From Blasia pusilla (Eukaryota; Marchantiophyta; Marchantiopsida; Blasiales): 64,000 bases of DNA. The stretch covers positions 22,630,001 through 22,694,000 of the forward strand of contig CM114272.1 in assembly GCA_050084515.1 (NCBI GenBank). Direction: 5' to 3'. The position numbers and the translations under genes are program-made. Under the pieces are notes generated by a model that worked only from the letters and a program-made list of their open reading frames with translations, was not told the DNA's origin and searched no databases. Of the stretch, positions 1 through 12,540 are shown in pieces. The stretch's first letter is position 1. Each line of letters starts with the position of its first letter.

Positions 1-128
1 TTTGAAGAGCTTGAAATTGCTGCGAATTTGTATGAGTTTCTGGAGAAAATTGCAGGAATTTCTACAAATTTTGAGGTCTAATAAATTCTTACATCTGTTT
101 GGTTTTGTTCCTACAATGTCTGGAATAG

Positions 129-302
129 GCCAAGGAGGCGAGCTCGCATGATTTCTTGAGGCTGCTCAAAGGGGACAGCGACGAACAACGATTGGTGGGG
201 CTTCTCTTGGCTGCAAAGTTTGTGAACGGAGAGGACATTTATCTGTACGGCAGTTGTTCGACGCCATAGGATTTCAGTTCATTAATAGACTCATCAAAAC
301 TG
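129..302 (+). pseudogene. Neurochondrin-like exon, frameshifted
   Basis: The segment reads as one exon of a neurochondrin family protein (armadillo-like, cytosolic). An AG acceptor at 127-128 opens a frame containing LLKGDSDEQRLVGLLLAAKF, very close to the conserved neurochondrin N-terminal block. After GEDI near 236-240 the frame must shift to continue as RQLFDAIGFQFINRLIKTG, which ends at a GT donor at 303. Without the shift a stop follows at once. Only this exon is recognisable; I could not find the following exons in 303-2052. It may be a gene fragment, a pseudogene, or a real gene carrying a sequence error and continuing left of the window. The assignment rests on remembered family motifs, not on a search. 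Confidence 0.55.
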
Positions 303-2052
303 GTAATCCATGCAGTCAATTACTGGTACCGTTCATTTCCCGTCCACATTTGAGGGAAGAATCAAGTCTCCTCTTGAAACGTTTTTGTTAGTCCTCCAGT
401 GATTTATGATGTGAATTTGGTGTGAGGTTCTAGTGACTGTCCTGGAATTTATGAAACTTCTGAGTTAAGTAGCAATTGGAGGTGAGGAGCTTTAGTTCCC
501 AGGTTACAGTTATTAGCTACTGTGTAGTTCAGGAATCCATGTCAAATTGGGTTCTTGAGTTCTACCTAGCTATCCATGTGTGTGTGTATGATCCGGGTTT
601 TGCTCTCTTTCGTAGATGACCTGATTTTCAGGAGACAAGCTAAACCTGCTCAGTATCTGAATTTTCTTGTATGAAATGGATACGAGTAAATATATCTCTT
701 TACTATTTGAAGCAACTGATGAGCTTCCTGCGACACCCCCATGTTTTGCAAGAGGCCATGGGTTTTATAGTCGGACTTACCTTTTCTTCTTGGCCAACTT
801 GGCTTGTGTAAAGGCTCTGTGCAGGCGGGTGATACCTGCATGTATTTTTTAAAGAGGGCCTTCAATACTTTTCTCAGCAAAGGTTACTTGCTGCATTTTA
901 TCTCTTGCCAGGAATGATCGACTCTTGAGATTTATTTTGTTGCTTTTTTTCCACCAGGGTAGCATGGGAACTCATCTATGATTCAATTGGAGTCGCAGTA
1001 CTTTCTGTTGTTTTCGAACAGTAAGTACCATTGGCGTGGCTCTTTAGCCATCAGCCTATTATCCCTACATTGAGTAGGTCCACAACCTAGCTGCTAATCT
1101 CAATATTATAATCTAGCCGGAGTTTTTAGATGTTTTTTCTTTTTTATATATGTGCTTTTATGGAATGGAGCAGGGGTTCTCTGTTTAGAAATCAAGGTTT
1201 TGCAGATGTTCGGTTTTCAAGCAATCTACCTAGTAGAAGAAAGGTTGGTAACTGTTGACAGCTTGCCTGCTCGTAGTGTGTGCCATATTCCTATTCTTCT
1301 GCAACTCTCTTCCAGCAAGTGACGGCATCTCAACCTGCATTGGATCTGCTGCAACTACAATTGCATGAGAGTGGATGTACTGCTGTAACGACAATTGCAT
1401 CAAATGGCTGGTGAGAGTTTATGGTCTTGGAGGTTTATGTAGTGAATATTTGATGACAGACATCAAATAGTATGGTGAGAGAGTCCGCATTCCTTTGGTA
1501 GTGCTAGTGACTGCTTAGACTTGATGCCCTGGCAGGATAGTGTTAGATATAGCAGTGAGTGCAGAGGGAAGGGCTGGAGGAAGTACCTCACAAGAAGAGG
1601 GAAATTGGATCTCATCTGAATGTAGCAAGTGCATGATAAACTTAGAGGGTTCGTATGGGGGCAGGGATGTAAGAGGTCTATTTCACAGTCTGTCCAATGC
1701 ATTATTAATGAAAGTGTGGAGCGTCTCATCTTTCAACCATTTATGTTGGACTTAATTATCTTCCCTGTTCTCCCAGAGCCTTTGCTGCCAACTCCAATTT
1801 GTTGTCCATTGGGACCTGGAAGGGCCATGGGACTTTGAGTTGCAAAACAAGCAACAATTTGGACGTGACAGAGAGCAAGGAGGAGATCTAACCGGATCCT
1901 CTTAATGCAGGTGATCTTCTCTAGCTTTCACACACCTGTTTAAGCATTCTGCATTCTGGAATCTGAACATGGTTAGCCATGATCCGATGTGTGGGGAGAG
2001 ACTATATTCATTAAGTAGTCCCCATCACCACTTTAGGACATTATGGGGAGAG
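303..2052. other. No supported gene
   Basis: This stretch has no long open frame and no recognised product. Two short pieces bounded by plausible AG/GT sites (about 958-1020 and 1315-1411) could be small exons on the plus strand, but their translations match nothing I know. Confidence 0.4.
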
Positions 2053-3971
2053 AGAATGAATGAATGAATAGATTTATTGTCCACAGGGACCCCACAGGGC
2101 CATCGGCCACAGAGACTGTACTCATTAAGTAGTGCCTGTCGTAGCCTTGCGACCATAGACCCCGCGCCCTGGTTGGACAGTGCTTGAGACTGGGATGGGT
2201 GTAGAGAGAGAAGCAAGTGAAGAAGGTACCATATGAGAGGAGGGAGACACTCTCATATAGTGTGAGTGCTGACCAAACAACGTGTTTGTGCGGAGCTTCC
2301 AAGTGTCAACCAAGAAACTCTTCACCACACAATCTACTTTACCTGATTGGGATCCCCAATAGACATTACTTACCAGTGCAGCAGCTTTGGGCAATGAATC
2401 AAGCCTACTGAATGTGTTGAACAATTCTGGTGCTGCCAGCTTAGCAATATCAGCATATGCTCTTGCTCTGTGTTGTGAATTTTGCGCAGGAGACCAAGTA
2501 ATGACTAGAGGTTTCGTCCCCATCGTCACACAAGGCGCAAGAGTTTAGTTGTGTTCCCATCCTGCTTTTCTTATGGTTGAAGGGGATTGCCCCCGTCCTG
2601 AACTTGAACTTGAGCCAGGTTCCCAAGCAAGGGGTTCCCCGCAAATAGTTCTTCAGTTCTGCCCTCTCGGGATATACCGTCAAAAGAGAGAGGTCAGACA
2701 TCTTCATGGCTTCCTCCATGCTGTTCTGCTGTGAGCGTTTGCCCACTGCTTTGGTTATGGTATCCACGAATGCTTTCTCATCTTGCTCCCACAGTTCAGG
2801 CCCTGCTGGGAGCTTGGATGCTTGCACAATCTCTTGAACCTTTTTCGTCCAAGATTTGGCCTGTTTTACGGGTCTTCTTTGGGTCCAGGTTTTCCCCATC
2901 ACCTCTTTAGGATAGCGATGGGAGTCCATTGTCTCCAGCTGCCTCCGCCATTTCAACTTGGCGATGTCACGTCTATCCTCCAAGGGTTCCACACCTAGTT
3001 CTGATCTCACACCAACGCGGGCTGTTTGTGATGAAGTTGACATCATACCCCGAAACGCCTTCAGCTGCACAGCTTCAAGCCTATCCCTTTGTTTGGTGTT
3101 GGCATCCCACACTGCTGCTCCGTATTCCAGCGAGGGACGAATGGTATGCAAAATGACACAGCGCTTTACTTCTGATGTGATGTCTCGGCACTGTAGGAAT
3201 CTGGACAAGCCGTTCACCTTCTTGTGGCCTTTCTCAGTAGTCTTCTTGATGTGTGCATCCCACATGCAATCTTCCGAGAATTCTATGCCCAGATAGGTGT
3301 AGGTAGCCACACGGGGGATCTCTTGGTCACCCCAGTACCACTGTTGGTCTTGGTCCTCCTCTTTGCCATTGAAAATCATCACACCGCACTTCAGTACATT
3401 TGCCTCCATGCCCCACATGTCACACCAGATTTTGGTCAGGGAGATCATCTCTTGGAGTTTCTCTCCTGTTTCCTCGAGGCCACCAAAGTCATCAGCAAAC
3501 ATGAGGGCAACAATAGAGTTGTTGCCCACCCGTATGCCTAGTCCACTATCCTCTATTTCTTCCAATAGGGAATTCACGAAAATGTTGAAGAGGGTGGGGG
3601 AGAGCGGGCATCCTTGAGCCACTCCTTGCTTGATGTCGAATGTCCCACTCTTTTGGCCATTCACCAGAACTCTACTCCTTGTGTTCTGGTACATCTTCTC
3701 CACCACCCTCCACATTTTCCCTCTCAGCCCCGCCTTCCACAGGCTATAAGAAAGCCCGTCACGCCATACAGTGTCGTATGCCTTCTTGAGGTCCAAGAAG
3801 AAGCAATAGGTGGGTTTCCCCTCTTTTTTCCTACCCTGGATGATCTGACTGAAGGTGAAGATGTGGTCCACGCATCCTCGGGCTTGCCGGAAGCCAGCCT
3901 GGCCTTCCTTGATGACAGAATTCTCCTCCAGGTACATAGAGATCCTATTCTCCTCCAGGTACATAGAGATG
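2053..3971 (-). mobile_element. 5'-truncated LINE (non-LTR retrotransposon)
   Basis: A minus-strand non-LTR element. It contains the reverse transcriptase part of ORF2 and ends, in element orientation, with AATAAA followed by a TTCA-type microsatellite (plus-strand 2053-2080 shows repeated GAATGAAT units). No endonuclease domain is visible, so the copy is 5'-truncated. It sits between the neurochondrin-like exon and RPAP3, in antisense to both. Clade cannot be named with confidence. No clear target-site duplication was found. Confidence 0.8.
2300..3964 (-). pseudogene. LINE ORF2: reverse transcriptase with C-terminal zinc motif
   Basis: The longest open frame of the window (504 codons, 2450-3964) encodes a LINE reverse transcriptase. 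Visible motifs are GQAGFRQARGC (about residues 21-31), the first catalytic block FFLDLKKAYD (55-64), GVAQGCPLSPTLFN (114-127), and the catalytic MFADD (155-159). Near the end is a Cys-His motif (C476, C479, H488, C493) typical of LINE ORF2 tails. The frame then breaks: homologous protein continues in another frame (AKLAAPELFNTFSRL and onward) towards about 2300, so a frameshift lies near 2460-2520. The first residues include a duplicated unit (YLEENRISMYLEEN) caused by a 27-bp tandem repeat at about 3922-3970. It is not functional as it stands. Confidence 0.85.
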
Positions 3972-4075
3972 GGCCACAGAGAGACAAAGAGAGAGTACTC
4001 AATAATGTGTCCAACAGTTCTGGTGTTACCAACATAACAATATCAGCATATGCACCAATTTACAATCAGCCTTGG
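3972..4075 (-). mobile_element. Detached LINE 3' fragment
   Basis: Minus-strand translation AYADIVMLVTPELLDTLL (4000-4060) is a diverged copy of AYADIAKLAAPELFNTF encoded at 2411-2470 in the adjoining LINE. A C-terminal piece therefore lies on the 5' side of the RT domain. It is either a second truncated insertion or an internal rearrangement. Confidence 0.6.
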
Positions 4076-4953
4076 CCTTGATAAACCATGAGCAGACGAA
4101 AAAAAATACTCTTCAAAAGAGTGTAGCAACTGGTTTAAATCAGTTTTGTTCCCTGTAGCAGTGCGTTCTCAGGTCTTAAGCAGAATGAGCAGCTTATGGT
4201 CAAGTGAATAAGTGATCCATCCAATGACATAAAGTATGTGCATGTCTTTGGTTATAGACCAGGATTAGAGACTGGGCCATGAATCCAAAGACGATAGATA
4301 AAGTAAGAAGGAATGTGAATTGCCAACAACATTCACAAAACTCTCTAGTAAATTTTTTTTTTGCGCATTTGATGTACCTGTGTTAGGAGTCCTGAAGTGG
4401 GGTCTTAAGCTTCAGTTACCACTTACTATTGTCTCATGAAACTACCTTGGTGTGTGTGTATTTCCTCACATTGTGCAGCTCATGTGAAATTCAAAGAACA
4501 CCACGGGTAGGTTGGCAGCATCGTTTCGGATGTTTGCTGATCTTGATTCGAGGTAAGCTGGTTTTCCGCCTCATTTGTGATTTCACAGGAGTTGGTTACA
4601 ACTTCCAGTCTTTCTCTGTGATGTATCTGAATTTTGCACCCATTAGACTGAAGATTTCACGTTGATCATACGTGTCATATTTCCAGTCAGTTAGGGTTGT
4701 ATGCTTAGGTTCTAGCAGTTGATTGATTGATGCGAGTGCGGCAATTTTTGAGTGTCTGAACTCCTTCCAAACTTGGAAACGGGTTATGAATGTACTGAAT
4801 TTTGTCGATGGTCACAGGCAAACGCCAGCGAATTCAGTGGTGGTAACAGAGTTCTCAGCTTGAAGGTGGACTCAGAAGATTCAGGTTAAAGCAGAGACTT
4901 TGTGGATGTGGCTGATGTTTTGACCTCATCGTCAGTCCAGTGTTGCCGCTAAC
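4076..4953. other. Upstream region of RPAP3
   Basis: No coding frame is recognisable. The piece 4479-4552 is bounded by a good acceptor (TTGTGCAG) and donor (GTAAGC) and could be a non-coding first exon of RPAP3; this is a guess. No TATA box could be chosen with confidence. Confidence 0.3.
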
Positions 4954-7900
4954 ATGGATGTGCAGAAGCAGATTCGTGAAAACACTCTTGTACTATCCCG
5001 ACCCTGTATTCTCCGCCGTCATTTGTGTTTGATGAACCACTTCGCACTTCAGCACAGATTATGCGGAAACACTGAAAACATCTCTAAAAAGCAAGGGTTG
5101 ATTCTGGCCTATATGATCACTCGGAATAGTTGTCACATTAAGTCAACTTCCATTTACACTGAAGTTAGATGTAACACGTTTTGTAAACAATAAATAATTA
5201 CACCATTGGGTGTTTGAGTGTACAAAGGATGGTCATCCGACACAGTGAAGCGTTTAGCTGCCGCGCAGGTGTTCAAAGAGCCATAGATTGCCAATATGTT
5301 ATGTCGAGATTAAATACCTAATCTCTGATAGATTGTTGTGATAATTGATGAATTGCCCTAACTCACGAGGGCATTCTCTGATTGCTGTTCTTCAGTTTCT
5401 ATCAGTAAGTCTTGGAAGTAGAAGGACGAGAGTCATCTTGCAGACGTGACTTTCTTGGATTTCTGATTCAAAGGCCTTCTGTGCAGGAGTTGCAAGAATT
5501 TCTGAAGGACCTGAAAGGTTGGGAGAGCACAGTTAAGGAGAAGGAAAAGCACCTCAAGAATCCAGGATCATTGAATGGTAGTAAGAATCAGGTGGGAGAT
5601 CCTGCACTTTATCAGATAGGGTCGCAAAGTCTGGTAGGAAGGCTGTGGCTACTTACTTTCAGGTCAAGGAGATTTAAGTTTGTGCTGGAGTAATCCTCCT
5701 ATAGCACATTCACATGACTTGATTCCTGACATGAGTTTCCATGTCCCACCGGGATTGGTGTTTGCTTGTGCCCCGATGGTGAGTTGATTTAGCTCATCTG
5801 TAAATTATTTAATCTGAACAGATTCTTGTAGTTGTCTCACCAGTAGACCCATGCTTGAAAGAGAAAGGTAAGGTTAGAACCCTTGTACCACTAGAAATTC
5901 CTGGAATTTCTAAATTTTGCTGTGTTTCCAGGAAGAATATAGTACCCATGTGGTATAAGATATAAGTCCTGCTACGTTCCTCTGTGCACTGTGCCATGAG
6001 ATGAGGGGTCGACATCATTATCTCTTACATTAGGGTTAGTCAACAGGGGTCCCCTACACCAAAGGGTGGAGGTGTTGCACATTGCTCTACTATTCATATC
6101 TGGGCTTTGTAACCAGGGTGTTGGTTACAAAGTCCAGATGAAGTTAATGTACAAAGTCTAAATGGCAAGTATGTTTTTAGTTGTATTCTAGATGATTCAT
6201 TTATCCTTGGTTGTTTTTTATTGCGAGAAGACTCCCCTACCAAGAAAGAATCCTTCAATCAGCTCTGGAGTTGAAGGGAGAGATGTTCAAGAGGTAGCTG
6301 TTGATCAAGCTACCGTGAAGGAATTGATGCCCAAGAGTCGAAAGATTAAGGCTGAGGAAACGAAGCAGGGTGCCCCTAGTAAAGTGGGTGCAACAGCTGC
6401 CAGTCACACTTATGACTACTTTCGAGACAAGTGGGACAAGTTTGATGTGGTACAGATTTTTGACGCTGCTTACCCTGTCCACAGTTTCCACCTATACAAA
6501 ACAAATCTTGAAGAGCAAGTCATCAGCTGTGGTTAACTTAAAGTTGAGATGGTCACTATCTTGAGCCATACAACTTGAACTGTTGAGGAAATCTTGTGAG
6601 CAGTTCTCTGTCATGGAGAAGATATTTGAGTAAATGATTTAATGTACTAAAAAATCATGATTAGAGTCTTGTTGTACATTTAAAGTCACCCTCCTACTTA
6701 GTTTGATTTTGGTGTATCTCGGCCGTTCTGTAGAATGCAGCTTTGAAAGAAATTGATGACAATGAAGACGGAGATCTGAAGAAATCTCCTGCCAAGACAG
6801 TGCCCCCTGTGCGTGGATTCCAATCAAAGAGGAACATTACTGAAGGTTCTGAAGATACATTTGAGGTTGCCTCAAAATCTCATAAGATGGAAAAGGGGAA
6901 AATATTTGGCCGGGGAATCGGTCCCAGGGTACCTGTTGATCGGCTTTCGGGTGTTCTCGGGTATGACGAGGGACCCCCAGATGCAGCATCGGAAAAAGAG
7001 CTTGTGAGTCCATGTTACCAGTCATTGGATGATAGATTAAGCGTGTGAAAATTGTTCACGATAAAATTCCCTTCCAGTTCCATGTGGTTTGTAAGTAGTA
7101 GGCAGTGAAAGTGAGAGTATAGTTAGAAGACAAGAAACGAGAATTGAGACTGGTTTTTGCAAATGCAGTTTCTTCACTGAGGGACTCTTGATAGGTTGCA
7201 ACAGATGAATCACTTCCATTTGCCTGACTTGAAGTTGACTAAAGTCAACTTCAAGTCAGGCAAATGGAAGTGATTCATCTGTTGCAACCTAATGGCTTGC
7301 CTCTGTGAACTGCCTTTCATTTATTTCGACAGGTGTCAAGGCTAATCCCTGAATACGTGATTGTTCATTTTGGATCTAGGGTAATGACTACTTTAAAGAA
7401 GGAAAGTATGTGAGGGCAATTGATTGCTACTCAAGGAGCATAGCATTACAACCAACTGCAGTTGCATATGCCAATCGAGCCATGGCAGCTCTTAAAATCA
7501 GAAGGTGAGCATTTCTGTTATCATTTAATCATGTGAATGGTGGTACGTTATGGAGTTTATGTTTTGTTTCTCTTGAGAGATGAACAGGTCATGAACGGGA
7601 ATTATTATTTTTGCACATGAAGAACGGTGAATGACCACCACGCAGAATGAGACATGTCTTGTCACCCTTGTCCAAATGGTTCTTGTTGAAGTGCTTCATG
7701 GTGGATGCAAATATTTCTATGGTTTAGGATGCATGCATTAAAAGTTAATGCTGGAGTGTCTTCTCGCTGTTGAATCTGATGAAGGCAGATATGAAGACGC
7801 AGAGTTGGATTGCTCAGAAGCAATATCCCTAGATGATCGGTACACTAAAGCATATGCCCGACGTGGCACAGCTAGAAAAGAGCTCAAGAAGTATCTGCTT

Positions 7901-10111
7901 GCAGTTGAAGGTATCCCTATCTTTTGGCAACAAGTGCTAGCAACTTACTGCATGATAATGTTGTTCTGTTCCAGATGGTTCAATATGTCTAGAAGACACC
8001 CTATGTGTGGGTAACAGACTCATGGTCATTGTGGCCACCTTGTGCATGATACTGAAGATGTTTTTCCAGGCACTCTTTTGGTTGAGTATGAGAATGCTCG
8101 TAGTGAAATAATGTCCAAACCGTCGATGTTGCAGATTTTGAGTTTGCGCTTCGATTAGAACCTGAGAACAAGGAGTTAAGGAAGCAGTACATGGAAGTCA
8201 AAGAGCTCCACGAGAAGGTCTTCCCTTATCTCTGCCTCTAGGTTTTTTGTGGGTATTTTTTTGGGAAGAGTACTTGAGTGAGCCTCAGCTTCACCCACTA
8301 TTTGGAGCATTGCTTTCCAGGGCTCAAGTACAGAGGTGTTTATGTCTTCTGCCATATAATCCTGATATTCGACTTCTCTTCTGGGCCATTCCCAATTGTT
8401 TGTATGTGTGATTCACCCTAATTTTTCCGTACATGTGATTCACAGGGTATGTTCGATTTGAAGTGCTAGCCTGATAATTCAGTTGCATTTTCCAGGAATC
8501 AGGAATCAAGCCTTCCCAGAAGAGAGTTCCCATTGTAGTACGGGAGGTGAAAGGAACAAGCAGTATTTCAGCACAGCCTCCACCTGAAGGTGTTCCTATG
8601 GCAATTCCAGTGGAAAATATACCTACACCTCAACTGCAACCTGGACTGTCTACCAGTGTTGACAAGACAGTGGTGCCTTTAGTCGGTCCAGCGTCTGCCA
8701 GTTCAAGCGACCCTGGAAAGCTTATTACTAATGTTAACCCAGTTTTAACCTCAAGATCTTCAGCATTAATTGCTAATTCAAAGTCAAAGCCAAATTCACA
8801 GGCAGGTCTACTCCCTTCACCTCAGTTCTGAACTTGGGAGCTGGTCAACTCAGATGTCCATACTGTGTAGAGGTTTCCATTTTTTTTTTTTTTATTTTGT
8901 CTAAATAGTTATGCGCTTGAATTTATATCCCATCACAGCCTTTCTTCTCTCTCTGGGTTCTAACCTCTTTAGAATGAAAAGGATGCTTTTCTGGATCCTT
9001 GTTTCGATCCAAACAGTCCAAGTCTTCAGTTGTTGCATAAGCTATCCTTGACACTTGCTTACACCTGACATGTTCTACACACTAGAACAGAGGAGAATAC
9101 GAGTTGAGTTATTTGATCTAGTCCTTTTTGTCAGTCCTTTTCTCGTGAGCGAAGCTAAACGTGTGAGTGCGAGATTGCAGGGAAAACCCCTAGACAGAAA
9201 GTCAGCAGAAGCAGCAGCGATCGCACAGGCTGCTGCTGCACGGGCAGCGGCCAGTGCCATGGCAGCTTTGTCACGCAATATGGTTGCTCCTAGATCATCC
9301 TATGAGTTTGAAACCATTTGGAAGGGTTTTGATGGAAACCGTGATGCACAATCTCGCTTACTTAAGGTAGTTACCCTATATTCCAGTGTTCCAGATTGGA
9401 CTGCTGAATTGGAACTTTGATATTTTTCTCTAATGCTGCAGGTCAGCCTTGGGTCGGTCACCCAGGCCACTGAATCGGTTGAATGGAAGATGTCCTAGGG
9501 GTTAATTCTTGGCCTGTTTGACAGATAAGAACTGACACTCGTGGAGCATTGCTTTGATGGCAGGCCATGGATCCCTTTTCTCTACCTAAGGTTTTTAAAG
9601 ATTCTCTCAGTGCCTCGTTGATGGTGGAGATCATCCGCAGCCTAGAGCCACTGTTCATGTAAATCTTCCTGCTTTTGACCGTCTTTTTAGGGCATTTTGA
9701 TTTGGCTGAAGTTGGATTCAAGTTACTAGGGTGTGGCTGTGTCATGCTGTCTATTTCAAGTTTAACCAAGAATTCTTGACATTGCAGTGAAGATGCAAAA
9801 TTTGGAATTCAAATCTTAGAGAACTTGACGAAGGTTGGGAGGTTCAGCATGACTGTCATGTTTCTGTCAGGAAAAGATAAGTCTGGTAAGGGATCACGGT
9901 GTTGTATAGCTTAGTCAGTGGCTATCGTGTGTTTTGCCCATATTATATTGGAAGTTTCTAGAGATAGCAAAAACCATCAAATGGTCTCATAACATCAATT
10001 TGGTTTTGATTGATTGCAGAACTGGGCAACTTATGGGACCAAGTTTTCATGAAAGCACCAGCTGAACTACACAATCAGCTAGTATCTCTGCGGGCTACAT
10101 ACTGTGTATGA
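4954..10111 (+). CDS. RPAP3: RNA polymerase II-associated protein 3 homologue, 12 exons
   Basis: RPAP3 is the TPR subunit of the R2TP/PAQosome co-chaperone complex, linking HSP70/HSP90 to assembly of RNA polymerases and snoRNPs. Proposed exons: 4954-4989, 5487-5591, 6228-6449, 6734-7003, 7380-7504, 7789-7910, 8135-8217, 8496-8805, 9155-9366, 9564-9658, 9788-9885, 10020-10111. All junctions are GT-AG, all phases agree, and the total is 1770 nt (589 residues plus TGA). Landmarks: N-terminal helix ELQEFLKDLKGWE (13-25); YDYFRDKWDKFDV (109-121); one three-repeat TPR domain (about 211-321) with clamp-type residues in GNDYF, ANRA and KAYARRG; a Ser/Pro-rich linker; an Ala-rich helix; and the RPAP3 C-terminal domain from about 469 (SSYEFETIWKGF). 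Animal RPAP3 has two TPR domains, here one. The 36-nt first exon fits the family N-terminus (VQKQIREN) but is the least certain; the exon 8/9 junction is also inferred. Confidence 0.9.
7192..7291. repeat. Perfect 49-bp inverted repeat with 2-nt loop
   Basis: Bases 7192-7240 are the exact reverse complement of 7243-7291, separated only by AA. The structure lies in RPAP3 intron 4 (7004-7379), so the transcript would fold into a 49-bp perfect hairpin. No terminal transposon signature or target duplication was recognised. Confidence 0.95.
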
Positions 10112-10206
10112 TTTTGTAGTGGGTTTTCGATCTAGTCTCCATAGAAGCACCAGCTGAACTACACAAGGAGCTAGTATCTCTGCAGGGTATATACTGTATA
10201 TGATTT
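10053..10206 (+). repeat. Duplicated end of RPAP3 last exon
   Basis: The last coding segment plus stop (10053-10114) recurs at 10145-10206 with six mismatches over 62 bp. The second copy lies 31 bp downstream in the presumed 3' UTR. It keeps no acceptor site of its own. Confidence 0.9.
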
Positions 10207-11839
10207 CAAGAGGGGTTTTCCATGGGGTGCAAGTCCAAAGAAGTTCTACTGGACATCACACTTCCCTCAATGTGAACTTCAAATTTGAAGGAATTCTGAA
10301 AGATCACCTCTGGTAGATGAGTCACCTTTAAACTCGAAACTATTCTCCCCACTTCTAGAATTGATCTTTGGGATCTTAGTTTGCGACAAGAACTGTTATA
10401 CACACAGGGAAAGATTCAGAGTGAGAGCTCTTCTGTAGGGTTTCGTGACTAATTCAATTTTCAACTCACGTCGCGGCTATGTACAGTGGTGCCCCACAAT
10501 GACCAATCCCGATATGGGTAGGTCACAACGCAGTACACAATAAGATGGCTATCTTCTTCACTTATGGTGCTGGAGTACACCTTTGAAGTTGGTGCTTTGA
10601 AACTTGTATGAAATCTTGAAGATCCAAGGTAGCCATTGTCAATGAGGTGCAAGGAGGGGGATCATTTAAAGAGGGTTGAAAACATGGGGACTCTTGTGAG
10701 TGGTCCATCATGATTCCTTATGCCATTGCTCATGTAATCACTTGTGTATAACTTATGCTATGCATGTTGGCAATCAAGCCCTCAAAGTTAACAGCGTTCA
10801 TACAGAGGTAGTTTCTTAAACACTTTCTAGGTCCCCATATTGTGAAAACACTTTCTCATTGCCTAGATGACACATGCCAAACATTGGAGGTTGTGGAAAA
10901 ATCAAGGAGATGTGCTCCCTTAATAAAAGACAATGTAGAGCCCACGACATTATTTTATGTTAGATTTCTTTGAGATTGCTCTCGGAGTTCTTCTTAGGAT
11001 TAATCAAATGGAAAGGGTTGAACTAGATGTAGAAAAGCCATCTTAAAAATGGGAAGTTACGAGTTAAGGCATGTTGAGGTAGAAGATTGAAAGGAAAAAC
11101 TGTCCACATATAGGAGCTTATAGAGAGCTACATCATCATTTGAAGTTCCAAACCACTCATCTTTGACTATGACTTTGGAGCTTGTATCAAGGATCTTCTA
11201 CTATCTTGGCTAATCCCTCACAACTCATGCTAGTTCCATCCCTTTATCCTAATACGTGTCTCAAGGTGAATCCATGTCTTGAGTAGTTATAGTCCTACAA
11301 CTTAGTATGTCGCATGTTGGCTTCTTAGGATAATCTTAGGGCTTCTCATTCATCTTGACTCTAGCTTGCCTTGGTGAATTATTTCGTGCATCCTTCTAGT
11401 GTCGAGACTCGTCTCATGGCTTGTGTTTCCTTCTCCATTCATCAAATGTATCATGGTTTGTAACCCCATAACTTAAAGTAAGTTCTTAGTCTTGCCACTA
11501 GCTATGTGAAGATTGTGCTTTTGGTGTTCCTCAACAAATTTTGGTCATTGTTGTATCATAGTTAGCCAATTGTTAGAGTTCTACCGTGTCGACGATGTAG
11601 GGGCTAGCATAATGTTTAGCTATGACTTTGGTGTGAGTCGTCAAATGAGGTTAATTACAAGTCCTCTATGTTGAGATTGATATTTAAAAATTCCCTCCTT
11701 TTTTCTTGTACTTTGGGTTTGATGACATGTTGACAAGGTTAATAGACATATGATAACCTCTTTGCGCATGTTACCAATTTAGACTATTTTTAGTAGAAGG
11801 GTTCTTTTGGTTCTTCCTAAGGATGTATGAAGAGAGGAG
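10207..11839. other. No supported gene
   Basis: AT-leaning sequence without long frames or recognised motifs. It presumably holds the RPAP3 3' flank and unrecognised old repeats. No LTR for the following element is seen here. Confidence 0.5.
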
Positions 11840-12540
11840 ATGTTGGACCAAACCCTATGGACATGGGTGCGACAGGGAGAGCTTCTTATGAACACCTCAC
11901 CCATGTTGAGAGATGTTTTTAGGACCGCCGAGAACATTGAGCGCAACATGGCAGAAGAGAGCATAGCAACCATAAGTTTCTAGGCAAGTGCAGTCATGAT
12001 TGCCTCCACCACCAGTGCAACAATGTGGATTCCGAGATAGGTCTGTGGCAGCACGAGCTCAGGGGGGATATCGAGAGGCCGTTCCATAGAGACCTGAGCC
12101 TTCATATGCGGCTCAACAGTAGCCGCATGTGATTCTTTGTTGGGCATGTGGTGGAACCCATCATCAGCGCGATTGCACTCGTCAAGATCATGGACGCGTG
12201 CCTTAGCCTGGAGGAGGAGATGGTGCTGCACCAGGATTTTATCAGTGTGACTATTTTCAGAGGTACGGTCACACACGCGCCAGGTGTTTCAACCTACACC
12301 CTGAGTTACGTACGGACCGAGGGCCAGAGAGGGTACCAGAGCGAGTTGCCGGTCGGGAGGGCCTAGAGGTCGTACACCAGGTGGTTGTGTTCCCAAACGA
12401 GGAGCTGGCGTTGCCCGAGGGGTCGATGGAGTTGCCCGTGGAGGAGGTAGAGTTTACCACCTAGACGCGTCGAGGGAGACGCTAGGCATAAGGCTAGGAT
12501 GGCTACTCAGATACAGTAGCTACAACAGCAGATTGCTGTT
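11840..12540 (+). pseudogene. gag remnant, copy 1
   Basis: Readable blocks LLMNTSP, LRDVFRTAENIERNMAEES and the C-terminal nucleic-acid-binding region align with copy 2 (LLMNTSPTLRDVFRTTENIE). The zinc-knuckle region near 12230-12290 is preserved only as pieces. Several stops interrupt the frame. Confidence 0.75.

Noticed and set aside
2549-4081. Plus-strand frames of 75-155 codons over the LINE
   Set aside because: Antisense shadows of the LINE reverse transcriptase.
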